In this document: in pieces, positions 23,732 through 36,003 of the stretch
Layout of the letters: the number at the start of each line of letters is the position of its first letter
How positions within the stretch are numbered: the stretch's first letter is position 1
The notes under the pieces: generated by a model
What the model was told of the DNA's origin: nothing
The model's input: the letters and a program-made list of their open reading frames with translations, nothing else
The model's database searches: none
NCBI GenBank assembly: GCA_914767715.1
Contig: OU612067.1
Location: 32,836,162-32,900,161 of the forward strand
DNA length: 64,000 bases
Direction of reading: 5' to 3'
DNA from: Membranipora membranacea
Lineage: Eukaryota > Bryozoa > Gymnolaemata > Cheilostomatida > Membraniporidae
Position numbers and translations under genes: made by a program

Positions 23732-24087
23732 CTGTCTGCAGAAATTGCCTGATTCTGTCTGTCTCCTTAATAGATATACTGTAGCCATTAATCATGAACC
23801 AGAGAATCAACAGACCTAACACCAATGAACATAAGTTTCATTTGCTTGCTTAATCCTATCGTTTAAGACTTGCTCTGCTCCATTCATTGTTATTGCCAAG
23901 ATAAATATTGTATGGTTAGATCAATGTTCATATGTATTATACATTCTTTATTTGTATTGCCTGCTGCATGTGATCCACCAGTACTAGCACGGTACCAGAT
24001 AAGACTGTCAATATATATATAATGTTAAATAAATATAATATTGAAATAAATATAGTTATAACGACATCAATCCTACTACAAATACTT
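23732..24087. other. Lectin 3' flank
   Basis: AT-rich 3' UTR and flank; candidate polyadenylation signals AATAAA cluster near 24030-24050. Nothing else recognised. Confidence 0.4.
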
Positions 24088-24404
24088 TTTTTCTTTCTTA
24101 TAATGTAACATATTATAGGGGAAAAAATATGGTGCGCTGCACGCATTAGTAACCGAAAGTGACGATCAACGCCACTGTATATGTTGTTTGGCAGACAGGG
24201 TACTTGCCATAGTATTAGATGTTGTTAAATCTGGTGCAGAAATGACGAACAAATGAACACCATCACCAGGAAATTGTTAGCATTTCCACAATGGACGACA
24301 TAGGTTAGTGATAGGGAGGTGGGAGGGAAATTGACAGACTTATTTCTTTCAAGACCGGCGTGGTGACCGGATGTAGATTGAAAGAAAGAATATGTGAGTA
24401 GCTA

Positions 24405-24526
24405 TGAACAGCAGTTCTAAGAAAGCCTATCATTGGCTGAGAACAGTAGTTCTAAGAAAGCCTATCATTGGCTGAGAACAGTAGTTCTAAGAAAGCCTAT
24501 CATTGGCTGAGAACAGTAGTTCTAAG
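24405..24526. repeat. 35-bp tandem repeats inside the YR-element terminal repeat (left copy)
   Basis: Three full units and a partial of a 35-bp repeat containing CAGTAGTTCTAAG and AAAGCCTATCATTGGCT. The same array occurs in the right copy at about 27407-27529, so it belongs to the terminal repeat. Further in, CTTGTCTTGGG and CCAAGACAAGG form a hairpin. Confidence 0.8.
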
Positions 24527-24922
24527 TTTTCCTTACCAATAAGTTGTCCTTAGTTGGTTGAGGGAGGGCAACTTTTTATTCAGTTGACCTAGGATTATTT
24601 GTCTTGTCTTGGGACTGATTGCCAAGACAAGGGAGGTGTTATCAGGGCAGAAAAAAATCTGTTTTGTACCAAAAACTTTATTTTTTCTTTCTTATAATGT
24701 AACATATTATAGGGGAAAAAAATATGGTGCGCTTCACGCATTTGTAACCGAAAGTGACGATCAACGCCACTGTATATGTTGTTTGGCAGACAGGGTACTT
24801 GCCATAGTATTAGATGTTGTTAAATCTGGTGCAGAATTGACGAATAAATGAACACCAAACTAATTGTATTGAGCGAGGCACAGCTAGCAAGCTCAGAACA
24901 ATTGTTTCGCCAAAACTGCACC

Positions 24923-25810
24923 TTAGTTTATCAAGATATATTTCTTGAAGGCATCGGATGACCACCTGCCAAAAGATCTTATTCTGGAGTCAGACCAGCC
25001 CTGAATGCTAGCCCAGGTAGCGCCACCTCGTCTCAGTGAGTGAGGAATGACCCAACCCTCTATTTTTGAATCCTCTAGGACATCACTGAACTCTTTTCTG
25101 AACTCTGCTGTTGTGACTTCAAACAAAGGGCTGCTTCTGGAGGGTTTCAAGTGTTTTAAATACCTCTTAACAAGGCTAACTGGGCATGTCTTTCCCCCCT
25201 ACTGCTTCGATCATAATGCTTGCAGACTCTGCAGAATTCTTGAAAGAATTAATGTGCACTTCCATGGCACCCTTGCTAAAACACACATCGCCAACAGACA
25301 TATGATGCCCTGCTGAGGATATACAATACTCGCTAGGGCGTAAGAATCCATAAAAAGCACAAGATGCCATGGCAGAAAAGCGCCTCCCATCTACACTCCC
25401 CAAGACCTGCTCTGCCTTAGTGATCAGAGTGTGTAGTTGGTCAAGAGATATCGCCTGTGTGTTCTTTTGAGTTCTACCCTGTGAGTTTTTATACCCCTGA
25501 ACATTAACTTTAGTTTATGAGTAGCAAAGGTAACCTCACTGTTCTTTTTTACGCAAAAGAATTTTACTGCTGACACATGTGACAGGATTGCACTGTGTTT
25601 CTTTCCTTCTTGTGCCAGGTGTGTGACCCACAACTCCATTGACGAAGTAGAGAATTTTTTGAGCTTGTGCTCAGAGCAGAACGTTTTGTATCGGTTGTAA
25701 AATCGATCGTAAGACTTCTTTGAGCCCTCGGACAAAGACTTGCCTAAGAAGCCCCTCGCCTTAGCTCTCAGACCTGAAATAAATAGTGCAGGGAATCTTT
25801 TATGTATCAT
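24923..25810 (-). pseudogene. Tyrosine recombinase of the YR retroelement, frameshifted
   Basis: Three minus-strand frames continue one another: 25810-25424 (SAM-like core-binding region with SKKSYDRFYNRYKTFC), 25403-25176 (FYGFLRPSEY, holding the first catalytic Arg) and 25150-24923 (IPHSLRRGGAT, the HxxR box, then WSSDAFKKYIL with the candidate Tyr nucleophile). The R-H-R-Y catalytic set is present but split by at least two frame breaks. This integrase class inserts circular DNA without target duplication. Confidence 0.8.
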
Positions 25811-25969
25811 GAGTACGTACTTATATTTCTAAAATAAACATTGCACAATAATAATTAATGTCATGTGTTTGCTTTGACCTTCTCAACCCCGCGCTTCACG
25901 TCCTGAGGCTCAAAGGTTAATTTTGTACTTATGATTAGAAAAGAAAAATAGATATTATTATTTGTCACC

Positions 25970-27310
25970 TTACGACCAGTATTTATCTTTTACCCTACTC
26001 GGACACAGGTGTACCGGTAAGCTAGTTGGACAGGCAGCCATGGTGGGAAAACGGAGTTTAAATTCTCTGATTTTATTTCTGGACAACAAATCTGCAGCAA
26101 TGATCTCTAATCCTGGGATATGTCTGGGCACTAGGAGAATATTTTGTTGCATGCATAGGAGCGCCAAAGGGCGTAGTAGCTTTCTCACAACAGCATCTTT
26201 ACAATACATATGTTCTATAATAGAGACTAGGGCCCCATTATCTGTCCTGACCTCAACCACTGAATTTGCAAATTTTTCCTGCCACATGTGCACTGCTACG
26301 AATATGGGGAACAGCTCTAGAACTGTGATGTTTAAGTTTGTCCAAAGTTCATCTGGCCACATCCCATGGAACCAGGTGTTTCCCCAAAAACCTCCATATC
26401 CTATCGATCCTGAAGCATCAGTGACCAGAGTGAAGTCTACAGCCCCTGCCACAAGATATTGGAACTGTTTACCGGGTGCTAAATAAGACAGAAAATCTCT
26501 CCATACAACCAAATCAGATCTGGTCTCACAAGATATATGCCGCATGTGATTTTGATCAGATGATATGATACCCTTTAGACTGCCATACACACTACTGAGG
26601 TATGCACGGCCTGCTACTACAATCTGGGAAAGATGGCAAAGTTTACCTAGTAGTCTTTGCCAATATTTTACTCGCTGACGATCTTTAGATAGAAATGCAT
26701 TGATGTGATTTAGGGCATCTGCTACCTTGGCTTGAGGAATAAATAGACTCCCCTGTGCAGAATCTATCCCTATCCCTAGAAAGACAATTGTTCTTGTAGC
26801 TTCTTCTGTTTTGTGAGCAGAAACAGGTACCTCTACATCCCTGCACACCCATAAGATCCTATGGAGCACATCATTACAAGCATCCGCCCCAGAGGCAACA
26901 ATGAGAAAATCATCTAGATAGTTAAAAATGCAACATTCGTGATTTTGTATGGTGATGAAGAGCCATCGGAGCATATCACTTATCCTTTGGAAAATCTTGC
27001 AGCTGCTCCCTGCCCCCATAGGTAATCTAGTATCAATGTAGTATTGGCCATCTACCTTAATACCTAAGAACTGCCATTCTGATGTGTGATGGGAACCATT
27101 CGATATGCATCTGATATATCAAGTTTGGCAAAATAGGCCTGGTCTGGTTCGTTGAGTGATAAAACATGTGTTACTACATCTCTTATGTTACAATATTTAA
27201 CCTCACGGTTATGCGTGGGAATATTATCATTATACTGATGTTCAATGTTGGGCTGATAGATCAAATATCATGCGCCATTTTTCAGAGTTAGCTTTTGGAA
27301 TGACATAGAT
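25970..27310 (-). pseudogene. RT-RNase H of the YR retroelement, frameshifted
   Basis: Frames 27436-27242 (SPIYVIPKANSEKWRMIFDL), 27264-27064 (AYFAKLDISDAYRMVPI, RT motif A) and 27019-25970 (FNYLDDFLIVA, RT motif C, then RNase H). RNase H residues are visible in LVTDASGSIGYGG, LELFPI, RTDNGALV and AADLLSR. The 349-codon part is intact; breaks lie only near the N-terminal end. The sequence type (LP.GAGSSCKIFQ, GYGG RNase H) is that of DIRS-superfamily elements rather than Gypsy. Confidence 0.82.
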
Positions 27311-27690
27311 TGGGGAAATCATCATGTCCTGATTGACAGACTTATTTTCTTTCAAGACCGGCGTGGTGACCGGATGTAGATTGAAAGAAAGAATATGTGA
27401 GTAGCTGTGAACAGCAGTTCTAAGAAAGCCTATCATTGGCTGAGAACAGTAGTTCTAAGAAAGCCTATCATTGGCTGAGAACAGTAGTTCTAAGAAAGCC
27501 TATCATTGGCTGAGAACAGTAGTTCTAAGCTTTCCTTACCAATAAGTTGTCCTTAGTTGGTTGAGGGAGGGCAACTTTTTATTCAGTTGACCTAGGATTA
27601 TTTGTCTTGTCTTGGGACTGATTGCCAAGACAAGGGAGGGGTTATCAGGGCAGAAAAAAATCTGTTTTGTACCAAAAACTTTATTTTTTT

Positions 27691-30603
27691 GTTTTCCAGT
27701 AACAAACTATCTAGTCCATTGGCATTATATTCATGTCAACCTTGGTCAGCTAGTTTCTGTGGTGTCTGGTGATTCTTTTAGCAACCTGCGATCCATAGAA
27801 ATGAAGAATAGAGATATGCAAACCGCAAATAAGGTCTTATATCACTGGAGGCATTTTGGACAGAAATCAATGTATAGATTTTCAGCTGCAATTTACTTAA
27901 AATATACAAAAATATTTTACTTCAATGAGTTTGTGTTTCGCTTATTATCTGAAGCATTATCTACAATAAAACTTCTTGAACTCGACTACACTTACATAGA
28001 TTGACATCACAAATACATTCATATCAAGAAGTGAAAGTCTTCACTCCATGTTCAGATGTACACGCTAAATTTAGTTGGATCACTTCTTGCAATTCGCTAC
28101 CAATTCAAGATTACTTACATCTCCCCCCTGTGGAATATGTAGTAAAATATCTCCCAAAATTATTTGCATTAGGTTCTTTAAATATATATGTTGCTGACAT
28201 ACTGTTTTTATAGATCAAACTGCATTATGATAGGGCAATTTGAGAGGTAAAATTTTTTTTAAACATAGTATAGTAGCAACTGTTACAACAAATAACTGAA
28301 TAATATACATAGTATCCATACCTGACAAGTCTCCCTTTTTGGTAGGGAGCCTCCCAGTTTTTAGGGGTATTTTCCACCTCCTCCCTATCTCCCTTTTACC
28401 TCCCTTTTTTCAGCTTCCTTCACCCAGTAAACTTTTTAAGCTTCTAGTTGCAAAAAAAACTATGTTTTCCTACCCCCACAGCACATATACCTAAATATAA
28501 TTGCCTATTAACATACTATCTCTCCTCGTTCGGATAAAGTGCAACAATATTATTTGTAAAACCAGGTAAAATTACGCATTTCATAATATGAACGCTCTAG
28601 TTTTGGCTTAAAATAAATGACAACAAGGGCCAAATTACACCTTCACTGCGGGGCGCGCAGAGTGGTACTCCGGGTCTGGAGTTCGTCCGCGGAGACCTCC
28701 TGATTTCTCGGTCTACCAACTTGTCATGTATGATAGTATCTTTTACAATATTTTGTGCATTGGATAGGTAGGTGAAATTGTTTATCATTATGGCGACCTT
28801 TATTCAATAGCAATGACACTGATATGAGCTTTAGAAGATGACAACAAACTCTATCGAATTATCAGAATGCAGTAAAGGTGGGAGACAACTTCTATTTGGG
28901 CATGTATCAATGTATCAATAGAAGAATCTCTTGGCCCAAAAAACATGCTCATGAAAATATTGAAAGTCCTCAACTGTATAACTAGAATTGAGACAATGTC
29001 AGCAGGTATTACAAGTTAACATATATTCACATGACTGAATAGTCTTGTGACAGTTCTATGAAATGCCCCGTGTCACCATTAATACCAGAACTCTGAAAAC
29101 TAACAACGTTTATTGATATCAAATGAGAAGGGCGATTACATAATCTGCAGTCATGATATATCTCTTGCTGCATTGCTCTGAGTCATGTCATCTGTTAGAT
29201 AATATTGTCTTCTGTTGAGGTGACCCATGCGCATAGTTTACGTCAGACATTATACCACATAACTAATGACCTGTTATATCTGAAGAGCCATGTTGTTTCA
29301 GGTATTGGCGACCTTTCCGTTTCCTTGATTTTGTAACACTTGATCAGGGTGGAAATTCGAGGCCATCCCGCATTGGTGGATACAGTAAAATCGAAAACAA
29401 GGCCTGGCCAAAATTGATCTTTCAATGTTTCGAATGAGGATTGTTGGAGTTTATGTAAAGGACAATTTCAATCCCCATGTAAAGTAAAAGAATGATAAAA
29501 ATAAACTGGTGAGCTGATATCAAATGAAGTGTGTGACAATTAATACCAATTAAAAGTAAGATTTCATAACAATATCTGACTGTTTTAGACAAGATGAAAT
29601 TAAACTGAAATGTATAGAAGAAGTTAGGAATATATTATGTCATGGTGTTTTTTGTACTATGCTATTTAAATGAGAGACCGTAAGAGAGAAACCAGTAATG
29701 CCCTGAGCAGTGGACAGAAATCTTTGCTCTTGAATTTTATTGAACTTGAAGTAGGACTTAATATTTATCCACTTGCAATTTGCCTTCACTGATAGGCAAC
29801 ATACGCATCAATGATAATCTAGAGTATAACCTCTGTAAGATTCTGTAAGCCTACTACAGGGTAGTCAACAGCCCCCTAACCCCAATGGCTATAATAAACT
29901 GAATTAAATGGGTTTGTTTTGCTTATAGGAAGGGTGTAGCTGTTTTAAAGGAAAGCAATAATATTGGTTGTGCAGTTGGTTTTGTAATTGAGAAGATTGT
30001 TTTCCTTAGGATTAAAACAAACAGAAGCTTTAATTCTAGAAGCAATGACTTTTAAAAAATAACTTTTCCCAATGATATATACAATAGAGAGTATTGATCA
30101 CTTGTCCAATCATTTTGGGTATGTATGTTACTGAATCAAAACGGTGGAAGAGAGTTTGCAATTGAAATAAATAAATGCAATTTTAGAAAGTGTACATCAT
30201 TACGCATTAAATAACAAATTATAACTTTTGGGGTTGCCTGCTACTTTTGTTCTTCCTTGTAATAGGTAATAACCTTCGCCAGTAGAAAAGCAAATCTGGC
30301 ATATTTAAAATTGTAGTTGAGTTCATTGTGCTATATGCAGAAATAAGCTGGACCTTGAGACGTAAAAAATCTAAGAAGCGAGTCCAATATAATTCAAAGT
30401 CCCATCATGTACTATATTATTCTAAAAAAAAATTTGAACATCGTAATGTCGAATTTCATGTGTAGATGTAGGCTATGTAAGCCAATGTTCATACCGAGTA
30501 TGCATGAGGTGTATACCGCACGGATTTCTTATATCTTTAATATGTTTAGTGCTGGTTAAGGCCTCTCTGTTGTTAATGGTTGTACATTAATTCTCCTCCT
30601 GAA
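27691..30603. other. Intergenic DNA with a GC-rich patch
   Basis: Contains a 100-codon plus-strand open frame at about 27700-28004 with no recognised domain and AT-rich codons, probably chance. At 28625-28720 the sequence becomes markedly GC- and CpG-rich (GGGGCGCGCAGAG, TCCGCGGAGACC). A minus-strand ATG frame of 63 codons runs through it (28788-28597), which could be a first exon. No RNA gene seen. Confidence 0.35.
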
Positions 30604-33600
30604 CTATTTGCAAATTCTTAGGTTTGTTGATGCCAAAATATACATGAAAAGGTTCGCAGAGGGATTCAGATAGGCTAGACAGGACACAGAAAACCCTAAT
30701 ATCATATCTGTAGCGTTGTACGTAGTTAACCCATTATTTGCTTCTCTCACAATGTTATATACACAGCCTGCTGCTTGCGGCAGCATCGTCACAGTGAAGA
30801 CTATAGAGGCACTTAGTACTATCCTAGTTGCTGACCTACAAGAGAGGAAAATAAATATTACTTATTTGGTGACGCCCAAACAAGATCCCTACAGCCAAAT
30901 TGAAAAGAACTGCTCTCAGACAAACTGAAATAAAGTATAGACAAACGGTTCTGTGTTATGTATGTGTGTAATAAATACTTGATGATACAATCAAGCTAAT
31001 TGCTGTGGTAAATTTTGTTAGGATGTGGCTCTTAGAGTTCAAAATCCTGCAAGAGGTATTATTGTGAGATGAGGGATTAGCTTTTAAACTAAAGAGCCCC
31101 CCAGACTTTTGCCCTTCACCCGACGCCCCCCCCCCCCGGCGAGGGAAACGAATAAATTAATAAATGGAGTAAAATTTGCAGTAATTGAAACAGGATGGAT
31201 ACGGACATTAAGAGTTTTTTAGGGGCTCCATACTGAATGTAAGCATTAATGTGAATTCATGGATTGGTGTTAAAATACAGTGTTAGCTAGGGCTTGAATA
31301 AACTTGGCCCTTGGCTGCGGGTTTTTCTTCTAGGGTCATGACCAGGTTGGGTTTTTAACTTAATTCCTACAACCAAATACAAGTATATTGAAGTACAGTT
31401 GGCCTTTACAACTCCCCAGGATCTAACCACTAGGCCACCCTAGCTTAAATGCTTACATTAGATATGTCGGCTGTATTTTTGTTCCTTCCATTTGTAGAGT
31501 AATGGAAAATGTTTTAGTTTAGGTTTTTTTTTGTCTCTGTGAGGACAACTTTTCATGTAACAATCAATCAGAAATAAATCGGCTTCTGTATTGATTACTC
31601 ATTTTCGTTGGTTTCTTAATTCTGGTGCTTTGATTTTGCACCCATGACCAGAACAGAGTATGACTTTTGGCTTGCACTGGTACTTTCTGTATTCTTTGCT
31701 TAGTATAACACAGGCCTAACCGAGCTCAACAAAATGTGGTTTTATTCGTGCTGTTCTTTTGTTGGCCAAATCCTAAAAGACAGCTGTAACCCAAAATCCC
31801 AAACCAGTGCTGATTTTAAGGACCCGTGCCAGCCCTAGCTCTTTATTTGTACACATATAGTGAAAAATTTATATCGTTGATTCAGAATAAAACTGTTAAG
31901 ATTCTTGCTGCTTTTATGTTGACGTCCCAGTAACAACCTTCATAGACTCATGCCAGCCGCTTCATAAAAGTTTTACATAGTGGCAGGCTCTAGCACTACT
32001 GTACTGTTTAACCAATTGAAGAGATGAAATTCATTCCTACAACCATACATATGAAATGCCATGCCTTCATTGGAGTGTCAGAAAGTTTCCCCTAATCCAT
32101 GAATTATATCATATTTGAGATCCCTTAACTGAATAAAATTTAAAATTACGTTAGCTCATTTCCCTGTCGCTGTCACTTTAAATTTTGATTTATATAATAG
32201 ATCAAAACATGGGGTTCATCTCTGAAATTTAATAATATAGCATTGCGCTTGGTAAGTTAGTGATCACTTACTTGATGCGATATTTTCTCTTCACTAGTGA
32301 TGTTTGCCTAATCATATGGGATCGAGCAGTCACATGACCTGGATCTAGCACCTCAGCATCTTCGCTGGTACGAGCAGCGGAGTTTGAGTTATTGTCACTG
32401 GTGCTGAATGATGTATTCCGCTCAGTGTTCTTTGTTATAAATCTTCTGTTAAAAGTCTTTGTTAATTTAAAGTGCTCAGATTGCTTGAGTCGCAAAATAA
32501 TAGCAGTGTTTAGTATGAGTGTTATTATGACAGTAGAAATATAGGTCACTCCGGCGTTTGTGTAATAGAGCGCTACATATAATGTCCATGGAGCTCTACT
32601 TTGGCATATGGTAAAGTTCTCAGCTACTTCTACAGCGCTCCTCATTGTGGCAGCCCAAGAGAATATCACTGCTACAAGTATTGGTAAGGGTAAACTCACT
32701 GCTACAGCCCTCCTCCATGTGAACAAGTTCAATGTCTACAATTTAATTTCATAGAAATCATTAGATTTTCAGTTCTATTAGCAATTACAATTCTATACAG
32801 ACATAATATGCTCTCCATCATCATCATCGCACGGACAGAATATAAGTATAATATATGTAACTAATCAAGATGATACTGATACCGATCGATCGATGGTTGT
32901 GGTTGTGATTTGGGGTTTTTTGGCAATGGTGTGGGGATCACTGTGGAGATGGTCGAGGTGATTGCTGTGGTGGTGGTTTTAATAATAGTGGTGGTGATAA
33001 TGGTGTTGGTGGTGGTGTTGGCCGTGGTGTTGGCTGTGGTGAAGTGTATCGTTGAAGCAGTGGAGTTGGAGATGGTTAAGATTGAAAACAATTAAGTTAA
33101 AAAATTGTAAAAACATCCGCCTCAGCTTCATTAAGGCTATTCATGCAGGCTTTTTGAAACTAACTTTGAGAGGAAAGTAGATCACAGTAAATCTCTCAGC
33201 TGTGACCATCACAACATACCAACAGCTGCATGTTTGAAATATTTTTTTCAGATCAAACACCAGGTCACATGAAGCATCAGTCAATCCCAGCTGTAAAAGA
33301 AAGAAAACCAAGAAAATGATAAATCAACTCAATTGTCAAATTTCTCAAAATATTCAAGGACCTCGAAGGCATGAAAAAGATACATCACATGTTCAGGTGC
33401 CATTGATGTTTGTATTCAAAATTGGTGCTCATTTAGTCACGTTCACCAGTGAACTGAAGTGATATTTTTAACTCTATAAATATTATGTTGAATATACAAA
33501 TCACTCAAATTGTCTATTTTCACCCGTTAACCAGAAACAGTGTAAGCATGAGGCGAGTTTGCTAAACTGATCTGATACTGATACTGCTTAATTTAGGGTT

Positions 33601-35045
33601 AGAGTTATCTTTTTTTGAGCATAAAGAATTTCAATTTATGATACTTACTTCAATATGAAATCGTTCGCTTGAAGGTATAATAATGCTAAACATAACGCAT
33701 AGCAAGTAACCCATATCAGCAACAGCCAAAAACAAGAGCAGTACCTTCATAGCTCCACCTATTAATTCAGAAAAATAATGTTCATTTGGTGTGAAAGTTC
33801 CAGCTACGCAAAAGTACATCTTACTACAGGTAGTATTATAAAGAAATTAATAAATAAACCTGACCATATCATCATCTTGCAAGCCAAGCCAGAAAGCTGG
33901 TACCAACAATTTCCAATTTTCTGGATAGATAATCTCCTATTTTAAGATTGTCTACTGTCATTTTACCAGTTATATTATAAGCCAGTTCTTATCTTCACTA
34001 ACATATTTTAACCATGGGTAAAATCAATGACCTGATAACAACCTAGGGAGGACACTGTATGCAACATAGGCTTAAGCATTGATCCGCTGAGGCACATAAT
34101 TTGTGGGTGATTTATCGACAATAAACTCTGTATTTTGACAGCCCATGAAAACTGCTTTGCAGTCCCCAGGTCAAGTCTTTTATAATGACTCAATAACTGT
34201 CGAGCAATAGATTAAGCAGCTTGTTGTAATTAAGTTGATATTGGTTTTGCCCAAAATGTATTTTTGATGAGAAAACAGCACTAAATTTCTCACAGGAAGC
34301 TTCTGAATCTAAAGCAATTTTCAAACTGAAAATCCAATCAAAATTGATAAGGTTATCGATTATAAAACTATGACTGTTGAATGAAAATTGATGATAATGT
34401 CATTATCACTAGACAATTCAATTGGATTATAACTTTCACATTTTGTGCCTCACTTAACGTGATATATCGCCTTTTCAGTTTCAGTGGTCACTGCGAGGTC
34501 AACGTCAAATATTTGGGAGGTTTCAACTGTGAAAATAACTATAAGAGATGATCCCCAATACAATATTAAAAAGTTTTAAAAAGCGATATATCACGTTAAG
34601 CTGATTATAGTGTCCTGTCTAGGTTCATTTAGATCAAGTTAAATCAAATTGCCTGCATTCCAGTTTCTCCCCTCTACCAGTCACAGTGCGTGCGGCGTGA
34701 CCTATGGGTGATATAGATCAATTTTATGCTATGGACTGAGGTTTACCATTTTAGATAAGATGGGGTCAAAAACTGGTTTTCTCTAAATTTCATATTACCT
34801 CTGAGGTCAACAATCGCAGTGAAGCCTTTCTAAAACTGGGGAGGGATCAGTGGACCATCTTAGTAAATCAAACTAAAGGAACAAATTTGATTTATGCAGA
34901 GCTTGATATCATTGGGAGTTACACGATAATCCTTTCATATTCAAACAGCACATTATTTTCAGCATACACCACACACACCTTACCACATTTAGGCGGTATT
35001 ACAACAGTATTTTGATGAACAACCATCGTAATGAATCAGTCTATC

Positions 35046-35077
<32 letters not shown>

Positions 35078-35310
35078 CATATATTGACCTTAAAAGACAA
35101 GCATGAAATCACCATTATTATACATCAGTCATTTTGCTGATTTGACTTACTTCCAATATTAACTTTCCAGAGAAATATGGGAATCAGAGGAGTCATTATA
35201 CATCCGAGTATGACTATTCCAAACTGTATACAGAATCCGATGTCATTAAATCTCCGAAATCTATCAGAATCCATATTCATATCCCATGTTGCAGTGGTTT
35301 GAGACGTCAT
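30604..35310 (-). CDS. Class A (rhodopsin-family) peptide-type GPCR
   Basis: Five minus-strand exons, 35310-35151, 33758-33649, 33290-33165, 32735-32272 and 30835-30604, join in phase to give 363 residues. TM1 is IGFCIQFGIVILG...FLW, TM2 contains LAVAD (Asp2.50), and TM3 has Cys3.25 exactly 25 residues before the Arg of AERF (DRY variant, ERF), then VIYFPLK. The ECL2 Cys is in NFTICQ. TM5 is followed by a roughly 90-residue loop, TM6 has TVTMLPQ, and TM7 has YLNPSANLFMY, comparable to NSxxNxxxY of FMRFamide-type receptors. The protein ends shortly after TM7 (NLRICK), giving a very short tail. An in-frame stop precedes the first exon, so ATG at 35310 is the start. Ligand unknown; a neuropeptide-like receptor is the best guess. 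Confidence 0.85.
31093..31148. repeat. GC-rich repeat, copy 1 (GPCR intron 4)
   Basis: GAGCCCCCCAGACTTTTGCCC, CACCCGACG and a C-tract ending GGCGAGGGAAA. It corresponds in reverse complement to 41858-41921, so the two belong to one repeat family with CAGACTTT near both ends. Confidence 0.5.
32890..33070. repeat. Degenerate GGT/GTT low-complexity tract
   Basis: G- and T-rich trinucleotide-like repeats (GGTGGTGG, GTTGGTGGTGG) within GPCR intron 3. The Thr/Val-rich open frames across it are products of composition, not genes. Confidence 0.75.
34454..34599. mobile_element. MITE with TTAA-bordered 17-bp inverted repeats
   Basis: TTAACGTGATATATCGC at the left and GCGATATATCACGTTAA at the right form perfect terminal inverted repeats of a 146-bp element. 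TTAA at both outer edges is compatible with a TTAA-targeting (piggyBac-like) origin. It lies in GPCR intron 1. Confidence 0.65.
34609..34730. repeat. Solo AACCTAGACAGGACAC end plus hairpin repeat copy 4
   Basis: AGTGTCCTGTCTAGGTT matches the right terminus of the inverted-repeat element at 19389-19802. Directly after it, TTAGATCAAGTTAAATC and ATTGCCTGCATTCC begin the hairpin repeat also seen at 3988, with the GTGCGGCGTGACC centre and ATATAGATCA end. Confidence 0.45.
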
Positions 35311-36001
35311 GCTGCTATCCTGAATGAGAGTGCTGTTATGGTGCTTGGATTGGTGGTGTTTCACGGCTCTGGAAACCCTGAAGTCTTTACATAGAGTCAG
35401 AGTTACATTCACTTATAATCCATACAATACTGTGTTCTAATGCAGAAGTCTCGGCTGTTTAGACAACAAAACGTTGTATCCCAATAGTAGCGACAACGTC
35501 ACCGACAAAATTGTTTTGTTCACTTGGAGGCGCGGATCATTTGATGTGTATGGCTTCACACTTATGCTATGTCAGACGTTGTTTCTGTTTCTGTTTTTCA
35601 AGTTAAGATCAGCAATAAAAAGCTCACTCACTTGAACCTTGGTGAGGGTTAAATAGGCTGTGATATAATCAATCTGCATGTATCCCTCATCACCATATCG
35701 TGTTGCTTATCATCTGTCTAGCTAGCCTCTGATATGGTCAATAAGTTAAATTTGTGGTGGATTTTGATAGATCATCTTAAAAAAAGCCTTCACTGCCACG
35801 GTTGACACTCTCATACAGAATGATTTATTAATGGTAAATGACAAGGGATTACAATGTGAGGCGTCAAATGTAATGTACTCTATTTCCCCAAAATATATCA
35901 AACAGCTATTAATGCTCAATCTGTCATTCATTAGGACCTCTAAACATAGCCCTATAGTATATAGTCACTGGCCACTGGGCATACAACTGGTGTATAACAT
36001 G
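35311..36001. other. GPCR 5' flank
   Basis: Upstream region of the GPCR. No TATA box within 100 bp of the start codon and no other gene found; the real 5' UTR may include an unseen upstream exon. Confidence 0.35.
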
Positions 36002-36003
36002 TA

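Larger units (their letters stand above)
24088..27690 (-). mobile_element. Tyrosine-recombinase retroelement (PAT/Ngaro-like DIRS order) with split direct repeats
   Basis: On the plus strand the order is A (about 24088-24265), B (24331-24690), A' (24676-24858), coding core (about 24900-27335, minus strand), B' (27336-27690). Read in coding direction this is B'-ORFs-A'-B-A, the split-direct-repeat layout (A1-ORFs-B1-A2-B2) known from PAT-like and Ngaro YR elements. The core encodes RT, RNase H and a tyrosine recombinase in that order. There are several frameshifts, gag is absent, and RT starts directly at B', so this copy is internally deleted and inactive. A 65-bp spacer separates A and B. 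No target-site duplication is seen, as expected for YR integration. Confidence 0.75.

Noticed and set aside
24405-24526. Regular 35-bp repeats that could suggest a CRISPR-like array
   Set aside because: Units are directly adjacent with no spacers, and the array is duplicated as part of a retroelement terminal repeat.
24609-24851. 80-codon plus-strand frame in the YR-element repeats
   Set aside because: It lies wholly in the terminal repeats, crosses the B/A' boundary and has no domain.
32861-33095. Thr-rich (minus) and Val-rich (plus) open frames
   Set aside because: They translate a degenerate GGT/GTT repeat inside a GPCR intron; no start context, domain or splice support.
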